Positions 23,592 through 32,131 of a DNA stretch of 61,901 bases are shown here, piece after piece (the stretch's first letter is position 1; each line of letters opens with the position of its first letter). Made by a program: the position numbers and the translations under genes. Location of the stretch: assembly GCA_017461245.1 (NCBI GenBank), contig JAFTYW010000022.1:1-61901 (forward strand). The letters are read 5' to 3'. The DNA comes from Oscillospiraceae bacterium. Lineage in GTDB: Bacteria > Bacillota > Clostridia > Oscillospirales > Ruminococcaceae. The notes below the pieces were generated by a model that saw only the letters and a list, made by a program, of their open reading frames with translations, did no database searches and had not been told where the DNA came from.

Positions 23592-24338
23592 CTAATTTAA
23601 CTCAGTTTTAAGCCTTGCAACAACAAGGTAACGGCGGGAGATATCTCCCTTTAAGCAGGTTGACAGGATAAGAATTCTGTCATCAGAGGTGACCTCTATA
23701 TCTGACGCGAAGTTTGCACCAAATGCACGAACATTATATATCTCTTCGAGAAATTCGTCAACTGTTTCTTTTTCTTCAAAGCTGTCGTAATAATGCAAAA
23801 TGTGCCTTTTGCTATACGGAACTGCGGCAAAAACCTCATAATGCAGTTCCTTATCGGGACAGTAAACTATGATCTCACGGTGTTTTTCAAAGGTATCCTT
23901 ATCGGAATACTGCTCCTGCAAAAGCCCGAACATTGCGCCCGATTTCATATCGTGGCCGTAGATCGCGGTAACGGGGTCATTAAAATCGGTCGAGTTATAA
24001 AGATGCTCGGTAAACAGCGTTCCGTTTATTGAATAACTTCCGTCCAGCGCGCGTTTTAAATAAAAGGCGTCGTTAGTCTGGCTCTGAGCAACGGGATAAC
24101 TGATGTCTGTTCCGGGAATAGTGAGCCAGGCGTGAACGTCCTCGCTCTTTTCAAGAAGTCCCTCGAAATCGACGGGGCTTACATAAGGCGCATCCTCAGC
24201 TGCACTGCTTGAAGCATCCTTTAGGTCGGGGCCGCCCTTTACCTTTCCGTCATCGGTATAAATATACACGGCAATAGCCGCACATATAACGCTTATCACG
24301 GCAAAAACAATGCCGACAGTTAAAAGCTTTTTATTCAC
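23592..24338 (-). CDS. Class B sortase
   Basis: The 248-residue protein has one N-terminal membrane helix and a sortase domain with the catalytic His129 (AIYGHDM), Cys228 (LSTC), and Arg235/236 (DISRRY). It should cut SPATG-type signals and join them to cell-wall peptides. It overlaps the preceding PHP phosphatase gene by 4 bases, so it is a real member of the capsule operon, and its apparent substrate follows. A sortase within a cpsBCD operon is unusual. Confidence 0.9.
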   Translation of the reverse strand: MNKKLLTVGIVFAVISVICAAIAVYIYTDDGKVKGGPDLKDASSSAAEDAPYVSPVDFEGLLEKSEDVHAWLTIPGTDISYPVAQSQTNDAFYLKRALDGSYSINGTLFTEHLYNSTDFNDPVTAIYGHDMKSGAMFGLLQEQYSDKDTFEKHREIIVYCPDKELHYEVFAAVPYSKRHILHYYDSFEEKETVDEFLEEIYNVRAFGANFASDIEVTSDDRILILSTCLKGDISRRYLVVARLKTELN

Positions 24339-25033
24339 TCCAAGTCCTCCAAAAAGCGCTCTGCGCGCTCATCATAAAACTTTACGAAGCTTTCGCCCAG
24401 CTTGTTTGAAACAACCTCTCTTGCCTCATCCATCCTCGGCGGGCGGGCGGAAACAGAGTGGCAATCTGAGCCGATAAAGTGAATTTTGTTTTGTTTAAGA
24501 AGCCTTAGTGCGCGGTTGCGCGTTTTAAAATGCAAAAAGGCGCTGGCGTTTGTCTGCAACAATATATCGCTATCAATAAGCCTTTCCAGAATTTTTTTGT
24601 TCTGAAAAGCGGGGTACCTCTCGATATGAGCAAGAAGAAGCTGAAACTCTCCGGAGCAGGAAAGCTCAAGGATCTCTTTAAGATTGTACTCGCTCCAAGC
24701 GTGAAAGGGCATCTCTAAAAGCAGAAGCCTGCTACCCTCTATGCAAAAGCGAGAAAGGTCCTGCATTTTGCTGATTCCGTTGTAATAAAAAACCTCTGCG
24801 CCGAGCTTTATTTTTGGTGCATCAGCGGTTAAATTAGGTTTCAGCGCCTCAAACGCCGCCTGCCTTTTTTCAAAAAAAGCTTCGGGTGCCGTTTTAGAAG
24901 CAATAAAATGCGGTGTAGCGCAAACCTTTGTTACGCCCTGCTGCGATAGCATTTTGAGTAGCTCTACGCTTTCTTTAATGCTCGAACTACCGTCATCAAC
25001 CTGCGGCAAAATATGACTGTGAAAATCAATCAT
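24335..25033 (-). CDS. PHP-type tyrosine phosphatase (CpsB/CapC)
   Basis: The 232-residue protein has the metal-binding PHP pattern: DFHSHILPQVDDGS at the start, ATPHF, the Glu in KLGAEVFYY, ILLAHIERYP, and the late FIGSDCHSV. CpsB proteins remove phosphate from the C-terminal tyrosines of CpsD and so control polymer length or amount. It is 25 bases downstream of the CpsD-like kinase gene. Confidence 0.9.
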   Translation of the reverse strand: MIDFHSHILPQVDDGSSSIKESVELLKMLSQQGVTKVCATPHFIASKTAPEAFFEKRQAAFEALKPNLTADAPKIKLGAEVFYYNGISKMQDLSRFCIEGSRLLLLEMPFHAWSEYNLKEILELSCSGEFQLLLAHIERYPAFQNKKILERLIDSDILLQTNASAFLHFKTRNRALRLLKQNKIHFIGSDCHSVSARPPRMDEAREVVSNKLGESFVKFYDERAERFLEDLE

Positions 25034-25058
25034 ACGGCATAGTCCTTTTTATAAAAAT

Positions 25059-25808
25059 CTACTTGTCTTCTGAGGGCTTTTTATAGTAAGAGTAGGAATA
25101 CGAGCCGCCGTATTTTTTATATCTATGGTAGTTCTTTTTCTCTTCTTTGGTATAGGTCATAACAAAGCCGAGAATTTTTGAGCCCGAAAGCTTTATCTGT
25201 CTTATGGTGTAATTAAGGTCTTTTCTGTTTGTATAATCCTCGCGGACTACTATAAGCACACCGTCCAGATAAGGCGAAACGGCAAGAACGTCAGAAATCG
25301 GGGAAACAGGAGGCAGATCGAGAATAATAAAATCAAATTTCTCAGAAAGCGCCTCTAAAAGCTCCTTCATATACTGCGAGCCGATAAGCTCAGAGGGATT
25401 GGGAGGAATATCTCCCGCAGGGATCCAGAACCAGTTATCTAAAACTCCTGTTTTAAAGATGGGAATCTCCTCGCCACCGTTACCAACAAGGATATTACTA
25501 AGACCGGGTGAGCACTTAAGCCCCATCTTCTTTGCGATAGAGGGAAGACGCATATCCGCGTCAATAAGCAACACCTTTTTACCTGTTTCGGCAAGGCTAT
25601 AGGAAAGGTTTATAGAGGTTGTACTCTTACCCTCACTTCTTGTCGAGCTGGTAACGCCGACAATTTTGCACTTTTTATTGCCGGGCAGGGTGTAAACAAG
25701 ATTTGTTCTGAGAAGCTTATAGGCCTCTGCAGCGGTAAAGCTGAGCTTATTATGAAGCGTTCTCTTGCGGTCCTCGGGTGAGAGTTTGTTTGAGCGTCCA
25801 AATTTCAT
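25059..25808 (-). CDS. BY-kinase-type tyrosine autokinase (CpsD/CapB)
   Basis: The 249-residue protein is an ATPase with a P-loop (TRSEGKST), the A' motif LLIDADMR, the B motif FIILDLPPV, and a C-terminal Tyr cluster (HRYKKYGGSYSYSYY) that is autophosphorylated. It works with the CpsC membrane protein and the CpsB phosphatase to control polysaccharide assembly. It is 14 bases downstream of the cpsC-like gene. Start at 25808. Confidence 0.92.
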   Translation of the reverse strand: MKFGRSNKLSPEDRKRTLHNKLSFTAAEAYKLLRTNLVYTLPGNKKCKIVGVTSSTRSEGKSTTSINLSYSLAETGKKVLLIDADMRLPSIAKKMGLKCSPGLSNILVGNGGEEIPIFKTGVLDNWFWIPAGDIPPNPSELIGSQYMKELLEALSEKFDFIILDLPPVSPISDVLAVSPYLDGVLIVVREDYTNRKDLNYTIRQIKLSGSKILGFVMTYTKEEKKNYHRYKKYGGSYSYSYYKKPSEDK

Positions 25809-25822
25809 AGCCTATTTTCGCC

Positions 25823-26599
25823 TCACTTTCTCTCGGTGGGAGCACCGTAATGCTCTGTGTATCCGTAACCATCTTTTTCTTCTGTAAGAAGATTGGGTAT
25901 CTTTGCAAGAACGGGAATATTATATGTCTGAAGAATGTAATCTTCACTATAAATAGTATCGTCAAGGAAGAAGGCAATAACGATTATAACTGCCGCGATC
26001 ATAGCTCCTATTAAAAATCCGAGTGCGGTATTTTTGGTAACATTCGGGGAGACCTTATTGTTGGAAACAACCGCTCTGTCAACAACGCGGACCGAACATC
26101 CGTCAATGATCTCGGCAACTCTATCAGGGAGAATGTCGGCAATAGTGTTTGCGATTTTTGCAGCAACTCTTGGATCGGTAGTAGTAACCTTTATTCTGAA
26201 TATCTCGGTTTCGCCGACAGGCTCAGCGCTTATCATAGACTGGATCTGGCCGTAGCTATAGTCTACGCCCGCCTCTTCTGCAACCTTTTCAAGAGTTGTT
26301 CTTGTATTAAGAATACCGATATAGGTTTCAACAAGACTTCTTGCAACCGAAAGACCCGATGCGCTGATACTGACTCCGCCGTTTCCAACAGTAACCGCGC
26401 CGTTATTAACATAAAGAAGCACACTGGAGGAATACATTGGAGTTACCATAAAATTAGTATATCCAAAAAACAGAGCCGCCGTTACAACTCCGGCAACTAT
26501 AATGATCCACGCCTTGCGCCAGAGCGCAGACAGGATCTGAAGGATATCAATGCTATTATCCTCTTCGTGAAGAGAATTTTTGTTTTTCATCTCGTCCAT
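25823..26599 (-). CDS. Wzz/CpsC-type chain-length regulator
   Basis: The 258-residue protein has two membrane helices (about 35-55 and 185-205) and the large outside Wzz domain (from SSSVLLYVNNG on). It activates the neighbouring CpsD kinase and sets polysaccharide chain length. It is first in the operon, with ATG after AGGAGAAGG. A promoter is about 100 bases upstream (26705-26733). Confidence 0.9.
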   Translation of the reverse strand: MDEMKNKNSLHEEDNSIDILQILSALWRKAWIIIVAGVVTAALFFGYTNFMVTPMYSSSVLLYVNNGAVTVGNGGVSISASGLSVARSLVETYIGILNTRTTLEKVAEEAGVDYSYGQIQSMISAEPVGETEIFRIKVTTTDPRVAAKIANTIADILPDRVAEIIDGCSVRVVDRAVVSNNKVSPNVTKNTALGFLIGAMIAAVIIVIAFFLDDTIYSEDYILQTYNIPVLAKIPNLLTEEKDGYGYTEHYGAPTERK

Positions 26600-26704
26600 T
26601 TAAGTTCCTTCTCCTGATATTTACTATGCGGAATTTTAAGCTGATTTTTTCTTTTTTAACTGCTCAAATTGCAAAAAGGGGACACTTATGAGCATGTTTA
26701 ATTG

Positions 26705-26733
26705 ATTATAACACACGGGCAAAAAAAAAGCAA
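26705..26733 (-). promoter_or_regulatory. Promoter of the capsule operon
   Basis: Minus strand: TTGCTT (26728-26733), 17-base spacer, TATAAT (26705-26710). It gives a 5' leader of about 100 bases. Confidence 0.75.
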
Positions 26734-26797
26734 GTGTTTTACCCGTTTTTGTGGTATTTGCTTAATTTTGTCTGTGTGCTTTTTTGTAATTGAAACT

Positions 26798-26900
26798 GTA
26801 GGAGCGCGCTCTCGAGCGCTCGCGGCGCGAGATAAAGCGAGGCAAAGAAAGGTGCCGCAGTCAAGAATTTGAGCAAATAGCGAAAAATTTTTGGCACCAC
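26798..26900 (+). repeat. 110-bp intergenic repeat, copy 2 of 3
   Basis: Diverged copy of 16215-16324. Between 26600 and 27123 there is no gene; besides the capsule promoter, it holds this repeat and further GTAGGGGCG inverted repeats. Confidence 0.7.
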
Positions 26901-27079
26901 ATCTTCGTGCGGTTAATATCCGCGGGCGGATGAGTGCATCCGCCCCTACAAAACAAAACATACGTTTGTTCTATTCCGTAGGGGCGGGTCTCTGCGCCCG
27001 CCCACAATGCTAAACAAAACTTTTCGGGAAGGCACTTAAGGCCCCTCTACATTGTGACTAAAAAGTCAAATAAAACAAC

Positions 27080-27105
27080 GTAGGGGCGACCGCGGTCGCC
27101 CCTAC
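27080..27105. repeat. Perfect GTAGGGGCG palindrome
   Basis: A 26-base perfect palindrome, arms GTAGGGGCGACCG, with no gap. Single-unit member of the GTAGGGG repeat group. No T-run, so not a terminator. Confidence 0.7.
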
Positions 27106-27123
27106 AATAAACATAACATCCAA

Positions 27124-27288
27124 TTATCTGAAATTTCTGAAAACACCCCAAAGAGCCACTGACAAAGCTGCAAGAGCCGCGGCTACAAGAAAAAGTATTG
27201 TAAAAAGGCGTCGCCTTTTCTTACACTTTGACTGCAAAACGAAAGGGGCGAAGGCTATCCAGCACAAAGCTATCGCTACATACTGCAT
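27124..27288 (-). CDS. Small two-helix membrane protein after trpS
   Basis: This 54-residue reading frame starts 2 bases after the trpS stop codon (TGATTATG). It reads MQYVAIALCWIAFAPFVLQ, then a basic loop KCKKRRR, then LFTILFLVAAALAALSVALW, giving two membrane helices with a positive turn. The amino acid pattern is that of a real small membrane protein and not of random sequence. It may be translated by coupling to trpS. Function unknown. Confidence 0.6.
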   Translation of the reverse strand: MQYVAIALCWIAFAPFVLQSKCKKRRRLFTILFLVAAALAALSVALWGVFRNFR

Positions 27289-27290
27289 AA

Positions 27291-28307
27291 TCAGTTCTCG
27301 CTCTTTACAAAGCCGACCTTGTGGTAGACCTTCTCTAAAGTGCGCTTGGAGAGGCGGCGAGCTGTTTCGGCGCCGTCGGAGCAGACCTTCATTAAGTAGG
27401 CCTTATCGCCCGAGAGCCTTGCAAACTCCTCACGGATGGGGGAGAGGGCATCGGCAACGCACTCGCCGACTGCCAGCTTAAAGTCACCGTAACCCTTGCC
27501 CTCAAATTCCTTTTCAATAGCGGCGTAATCCTTGCCGCTTATCGAGGAATAGATGGACATAAGGTTGTTGATTCCTGCCTTGCCCTCAGCGTACTTTACA
27601 CAGGTATCGCTATCGGTAACGGCGCGCTTGAACTTACGGATAATGGTATCTCTATCGTCAAGCAGGGTTATAAAGGAGTTCTGATTTTCGTCAGACTTGC
27701 TCATCTTCTTTTCGGGGTCGGAAAGCGACATGACCTTTGCCGAAACCTTGGGAATATAAGGCTCGGGAACGGTAAAGACGTTTCCGTAAACGCCGTTAAA
27801 GCGCTCAGCAATGTTGCGGGCAAGCTCCAAGTGCTGCTTCTGGTCAACGCCAACGGGCACCATATCGGTCTTATAAAGCAGAATGTCCGCCGCCATAAGA
27901 ACGGGGTAGGTGAAAAGACCTGCGTTTATGTTATCGGCGTGCTTCTGGCTCTTGTCCTTAAACTGAGTCATTCGGGAAAGCTCGCCAAACTGTGTGTAGC
28001 ATGAGAGTACCCACGAAAGCTCGGCGTGTGCGCTGTTGTGGCTCTGCAGGAAAAGAACGCTCTTTTGAGGGTCGATGCCGCAGGCAAGGAGTAGGGCAAC
28101 CGAATCAAGAGTTTGTTTTCTTAAAGCCGTCGCGTCTTGACGGACGGTGATTGCGTGAAGATCAACGACAGAGAACAGGCAATTGTAATCCTCCTGCAGC
28201 TCCTTCCAGTTCTTTATAGCACCGAGGTAGTTTCCAAGGGTGAAAACGCCGGTCGGCTGAATTCCGCTGAATATTATCTTTTTTCTTTGAGTATTTTGCT
28301 GGTCCAT
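27291..28307 (-). CDS. trpS: Tryptophanyl-tRNA synthetase
   Basis: The 338-residue class I enzyme has the HIGH-like TGVFTLGNYLG and the KMSKS loop (EKKMSKSDEN), plus MVPVGVDQKQHLEL for tRNA/ATP contact. It charges tRNA-Trp. Length is normal for the bacterial form. It follows rlmH by 16 bases in the same direction. No T-box leader is visible upstream. Confidence 0.97.
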   Translation of the reverse strand: MDQQNTQRKKIIFSGIQPTGVFTLGNYLGAIKNWKELQEDYNCLFSVVDLHAITVRQDATALRKQTLDSVALLLACGIDPQKSVLFLQSHNSAHAELSWVLSCYTQFGELSRMTQFKDKSQKHADNINAGLFTYPVLMAADILLYKTDMVPVGVDQKQHLELARNIAERFNGVYGNVFTVPEPYIPKVSAKVMSLSDPEKKMSKSDENQNSFITLLDDRDTIIRKFKRAVTDSDTCVKYAEGKAGINNLMSIYSSISGKDYAAIEKEFEGKGYGDFKLAVGECVADALSPIREEFARLSGDKAYLMKVCSDGAETARRLSKRTLEKVYHKVGFVKSEN

Positions 28308-28323
28308 TTAAGGAAACCTCCGT

Positions 28324-28806
28324 TTATTTATGATATTTCATTTTGTTTGTGATCGAAAAGGCTCTGTATATCTGCTCTAAAAGCAAAACCCTAAAAAGCT
28401 GATGGGGAAAGGTCATTTTTGAAAAAGAGAGTTTAAGGTCGCATTTTTGCTTTACCTCGTCAGATAGGCCAAACGAGCTTCCTATTATAAAGCAGACGTT
28501 CGACTTTCCCGAAAGGGCGACGCCCTCGATTTTTTCGGCAAGCTCGGGAGAGGAGAGCTGCTTGCCCTCAACGCAGAGTGCCACGCTATAGGCTCCGCTC
28601 GGAATTTCGTTTATGACCGCCTCACCCTCTTTTTTAAGAGCGGCGGCAACCTGCGCATCCGACGGGTTTTCGGGCAGAGGTGCCTCGGCAAGCTCCTTTA
28701 TATTAAAGGAACAAAACCTCGAAAGGCGCTTTTGATACTCGGCGGCGGCTTCTCTGAAAAAGCTTTCTTTTAACTTTCCAATGCAGATAACAGTTACCGC
28801 AAGCAT
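28324..28806 (-). CDS. rlmH: 23S rRNA pseudouridine-1915 N3-methyltransferase RlmH
   Basis: The 160-residue SPOUT-class enzyme has the trefoil knot pattern: VCFIIGSSFGLSDEV and LSFSKMTFPHQLFRVLLLEQIYRAFSI at the C-terminus. It methylates pseudouridine in helix 69 of 23S rRNA. Length is standard for the family. Confidence 0.95.
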   Translation of the reverse strand: MLAVTVICIGKLKESFFREAAAEYQKRLSRFCSFNIKELAEAPLPENPSDAQVAAALKKEGEAVINEIPSGAYSVALCVEGKQLSSPELAEKIEGVALSGKSNVCFIIGSSFGLSDEVKQKCDLKLSFSKMTFPHQLFRVLLLEQIYRAFSITNKMKYHK

Positions 28807-28879
28807 CTTTTTGCCCCCTTTTAGCTACTTTTAGAATTTTAACACAGATTTTAAAAAATGTCCATAGACCACCCGAAAT

Positions 28880-29209
28880 TTAACCCAGCCTATCGCCGTT
28901 TTCGACCTTTTTATCGGGAACTGCCAGCACAACTCCGCCCTCGCTATAGGTTCCCAGCACCAAAACCTCGGACATTACCTCGGCAATTTGCCTCGGCGGA
29001 AAGTTGACGACCGCCAGAACCTGCCTGCCGACAAGGTCATCGGCGGCGTAATGCTTGGTTATCTGCGCCGACGAGGTTTTTATTCCGATCTCCTCGCCGA
29101 AATCTATCGAAAGTTTGTAGGCGGGTTTTCTCGCCTTTTTGTTTATCTCGGCAGAAACAACCGTCCCCGCCCTTATATCAAGCTTTAAAAAATCATCAAA
29201 GGTCGCCAT
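28880..29209 (-). CDS. csaA: CsaA-like tRNA-binding domain protein
   Basis: The 109-residue protein is the stand-alone tRNA-binding (OB-fold) type: FLKLDIRAGTVVSAE at the start, YKLSIDFGEEIGIKTSSAQIT in the middle, LAVVNFPPRQIAEVMSEVLVLG near the end. CsaA proteins bind tRNA and were described as export chaperones. Start at 29209 chosen from the AAGGA site; a longer reading to 29284 adds an unlikely peptide. Confidence 0.85.
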   Translation of the reverse strand: MATFDDFLKLDIRAGTVVSAEINKKARKPAYKLSIDFGEEIGIKTSSAQITKHYAADDLVGRQVLAVVNFPPRQIAEVMSEVLVLGTYSEGGVVLAVPDKKVENGDRLG

Positions 29210-29418
29210 TTTTTCATATTCCTTCCATATAATATATATAATTGTATCACACTCTTTGGCATTACACAACACCAAAAGCCGCATAAAATCTTGAATAATA
29301 TGAATAATTATTCTACTAATTGATGTATTTTCTAAATAAATATTTAATTTTGCTCAAAAATCGGGGGATATTTTTGAAAAAATATTTAAAAACCTTGGAT
29401 ATTTATGCAAAAAGAGTA

Positions 29419-29447
29419 TTGACAAGAGAGATTTTATGCATTATAAT
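29419..29447 (+). promoter_or_regulatory. Promoter of the amino-acid ABC operon
   Basis: TTGACA (29419-29424), 17-base spacer, TATAAT (29442-29447). A near-perfect SigA promoter 35 bases upstream of the gene. Confidence 0.85.
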
Positions 29448-29482
29448 GGCACTACACCTAAAATAAAAGTGAGGTACATATT

Positions 29483-30334
29483 ATGAAAACTTTCGCAAAA
29501 CTTACAGCGCTTATTATGGCACTTGTTCTTGCAGTAGGCTGCTTTGCTTCCTGCTCCAAGGCTAACAACAAAGTAAAGGTTATCGACCTTGCACTCAGCT
29601 CTGAGGAATATGCATTCGCAGTTGCTCAGGACAACACCGAGTTTCTCGGCAAGGTAAACGACTTCCTTAAGAAGATCGTAAGCGACGGAACCTTCGACAA
29701 GATCTGCAACAACTATTTTGGCGACGGCACACCCCTCTCCATTGAGTCGGCTAAGCTTGACGAGACCAAGGATCAGCTCGTTGTTGCAACCAGCACAGGC
29801 TTTGAGCCCTTTGAAATGGTAGACGAGAACGGCAAGTACTCGGGTGTTGATCTCGAGATGGCTTACTATCTCGCAGAGGAACTCGGCCTTGAACTTGTTA
29901 TTCAAGATATGGACTTTGACGCAGTTGTTAACTCCGTTCAGTCCGGAAAGAGCGACATCGGTATGGCAGGCCTTTCTGTTACTCCCGAGCGCCAGAAGGT
30001 TGTAACCTTCTCCGACAGCTACTACAACGCTTCTCAGGTCGTTATCACCAAAGAGAACGACACCACATTTGATAACTGCAAGACCGGCGAGGACGTTGCA
30101 GCTATCCTTGCAGAGCTCGATGCTAAATCCAAGATCGGCTGCCAGGCAGGCACCACCGGCGAGCTTTACGTCAAGGGCGACGCAGACTACGGCTTTGACG
30201 GACTTACCGCCGAGGCTGCTCCCTACAAGTATGTTGCACTTGCGATCACCGCTATGCAGCAGGGTCAGGTCGACTACGTTATCGCTGACAACGGTCCTGC
30301 AAAGGCAATCGCTGCTAAGATCAACGCTCAGTAA
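29483..30334 (+). CDS. Amino-acid ABC transporter binding lipoprotein, circularly permuted
   Basis: The 283-residue protein has a lipoprotein signal (lipobox Cys at 20 or 24) and the family 3 binding-protein domain: VATSTGFEPFEMVDENG, DFDAVVNSVQSGKSDIGMAGLSVTPER, SYYNASQVVI and VDYVIADNGPAKAI. The order is unusual. A segment that normally closes the C-terminus (EEYAFAVAQDN, VNDFLKKIVSDGTFDKICNNYFGDG) comes first, at about residues 40-90, and the protein stops right after DNGPAKAI. This is a circular permutation of the fold. It is first in an operon with the permease and ATPase. Confidence 0.88.
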   Translation: MKTFAKLTALIMALVLAVGCFASCSKANNKVKVIDLALSSEEYAFAVAQDNTEFLGKVNDFLKKIVSDGTFDKICNNYFGDGTPLSIESAKLDETKDQLVVATSTGFEPFEMVDENGKYSGVDLEMAYYLAEELGLELVIQDMDFDAVVNSVQSGKSDIGMAGLSVTPERQKVVTFSDSYYNASQVVITKENDTTFDNCKTGEDVAAILAELDAKSKIGCQAGTTGELYVKGDADYGFDGLTAEAAPYKYVALAITAMQQGQVDYVIADNGPAKAIAAKINAQ

Positions 30335-30419
30335 TTTTAAGTTTAATTTCAAGGCCTCTGCGTCAAAAGGCGCAGAGGCTATTTGAAGTTTTTAGGTAAG
30401 AAAGGTTTAGGAACAAATT

Positions 30420-31127
30420 ATGAACTTTGCCGCAAAATTTGACGTGTTCTGGGAGCTGTTTATCGAGCGAGGCGGCTGGAAGCGTGTTTTAAGCGTAGGT
30501 TTAGTTAACACCCTGCTTATAGCCGTTATCGGCCTTTTAATCGGTATCGTTCTCGGAACTCTTATCGGCGCCGTTAAGGTTATGCCGAAATACAAGCTGC
30601 TGCCCCGAATACTCGACAAGATATGCACCGTCTATGTCGGTTTTTTCAGAGGCACCCCGCTTGTTGTTCAGCTTCTTATTGCTTACTATGTTCTCTGGCC
30701 CCTTATGGGCATCAGCATTCCCCCGCTTGAGACCAGCATCATAGTTTTCGGCTTAAACAGTGCCGCCTATGTTTCTGAGATCATGCGCGGCGGTATCCTA
30801 TCCGTTGACCCCGGTCAGATGGAGGCGGGCAGAGCGCTGGGGCTAAGCTACGGCACCACAATGCTCAAAATCGTTATTCCGCAGGCAGTTAAGAACATTC
30901 TGCCGACTCTGGGTAACGAGTTTATTGCGCTTATCAAGGACACCTCGGTTGTAAGCTTTGTTGCCGCAACCGACCTTTACAAGACATTTACCGAGATCGG
31001 TAACGTAAGATACGAGTACTTTATGCCGTATCTTGCTATGGCGCTTATGTATATGATCCTTGTTCTCCTTATTTCCTGGGGAATCAAAGTTATGGAAAGG
31101 AGCCTGAGAAAAAGTGATAGAAATTAA
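30420..31127 (+). CDS. Amino-acid ABC transporter permease (HisM/GlnP type)
   Basis: The 235-residue protein has about five membrane helices and the EAA loop [22 protein letters not shown] that docks on the ATPase. It forms the membrane channel for the polar amino acid taken up by the binding protein. It overlaps the ATPase gene by 14 bases. The ribosome binding site before it is AAGAAAGG, weaker than for its neighbours. Confidence 0.92.
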   Translation: MNFAAKFDVFWELFIERGGWKRVLSVGLVNTLLIAVIGLLIGIVLGTLIGAVKVMPKYKLLPRILDKICTVYVGFFRGTPLVVQLLIAYYVLWPLMGISIPPLETSIIVFGLNSAAYVSEIMRGGILSVDPGQMEAGRALGLSYGTTMLKIVIPQAVKNILPTLGNEFIALIKDTSVVSFVAATDLYKTFTEIGNVRYEYFMPYLAMALMYMILVLLISWGIKVMERSLRKSDRN

Positions 31128-31839
31128 AAATCTTTGCAAAAGCTTTGGCGACAATCAGGTTCTTTGCGACATTACCGAAACCATCAACGAGGGCGACAAG
31201 GTTGTTGTCATAGGCCCCTCGGGCGGCGGAAAGAGCACCTTTCTTCGCTGCATCAACTGCATGGAGGATCCCACAAGCGGCTCGATAATCTTCGAGGGCG
31301 AGGACCTTGCCGATATGAAGGTCGATATAAACCGCCACCGTCAGAATATCGGAATGGTTTTCCAGCAGTTTAACCTTTTTAACAACAAGACCGTTTTAGA
31401 GAACATCACACTTGCCCCCGTTCATCTTAAAAAGATGACGCTCGAAGAGGCCAAGGCAAAGGGAATGGAGCTACTCGCGCGAGTAGGACTTGAGGACAAG
31501 GCAGACGTTTACCCCTCGACCCTTTCGGGCGGACAGAAGCAGCGCGCCGCAATCGTGCGCGCCCTTGCCATGAACCCCAAGGTAATGCTTTTTGACGAGC
31601 CTACAAGTGCACTCGATCCCGAGATGGTCGGCGAAGTTCTTGAAGTTATGAAACAGCTTGCCGACGAGGGAATGACAATGGTTGTTGTTACTCACGAGAT
31701 GGGCTTTGCTAAAGAAGTTGGCAGCCGCATATTCTTTATGGACGGCGGAAAGATAACCGAGCAGGGAACACCCGACGAGGTGTTTAACCACCCCAAGAAC
31801 GAGAGATTAAAGGAATTTTTAAGCAAGGTAATAATGTAA
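31114..31839 (+). CDS. Amino-acid ABC transporter ATPase (GlnQ type)
   Basis: The 241-residue protein has all ABC motifs: Walker [11 protein letters not shown]-loop FQQFNLF, signature LSGGQKQR, Walker [10 protein letters not shown], and switch His in VVVTHEM. It starts with GTG at 31114, inside the permease gene. It powers import of a polar amino acid with the two genes before it. Confidence 0.95.
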   Translation: MIEIKNLCKSFGDNQVLCDITETINEGDKVVVIGPSGGGKSTFLRCINCMEDPTSGSIIFEGEDLADMKVDINRHRQNIGMVFQQFNLFNNKTVLENITLAPVHLKKMTLEEAKAKGMELLARVGLEDKADVYPSTLSGGQKQRAAIVRALAMNPKVMLFDEPTSALDPEMVGEVLEVMKQLADEGMTMVVVTHEMGFAKEVGSRIFFMDGGKITEQGTPDEVFNHPKNERLKEFLSKVIM

Positions 31840-31844
31840 AAAAG

Positions 31845-31868
31845 AGCGGGCGAACGCCCGCTTTTTTA
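31845..31868 (+). terminator. Terminator of the ABC operon
   Basis: AGCGGGCG / CGCCCGCT stem with a run of six T. Confidence 0.85.
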
Positions 31869-31956
31869 ATGTAAAATGGAAAGTTAAAAATGGAAAGTTT
31901 GGGAATGTTTTACAAATCCAAAAATAATTTGCTATTTCTTTTTGCTTTTCAGCATT

Positions 31957-32034
31957 GTAGGGACCGGCGTCCCCGACGGTCCACAAGGATTACACCCCAC
32001 GTTGTTGAGGACCGTCGAGGATGCCGGTCCCTAC
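31957..32034. repeat. 78-bp element with inverted ends, copy 1 of 3
   Basis: Ends are GTAGGGACCGGCGTCCCCGA and its inverse, with a middle of about 25 bases. Copies at 44958-45035 (reverse middle) and 49104-49180. Non-coding; MITE- or REP-like. Confidence 0.75.
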
Positions 32035-32104
32035 AAAATATAATATACATTGATATTAGTTTAATAGGAGTAATCTACAATTTTCCATTCTCAACTTTCA
32101 ACTA

Positions 32105-32130
32105 AAAAAGCACCCTTGCGGGTGCTTTTT
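32105..32130 (-). terminator. Terminator after alpha-galactosidase 1
   Basis: AAAAAGCACCC / GGGTGCTTTTT stem. Confidence 0.8.
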
Positions 32131-32131
32131 G

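Noticed and set aside
27080-27105. Terminator
   Set aside because: Perfect palindrome without a T-run and far from a gene end; better seen as a member of the GTAGGGG repeat group.
29441-30352. 303-codon frame antisense to the binding protein gene
   Set aside because: It is a shadow of a strongly biased gene that has a clear promoter, lipobox and domain on the other strand.
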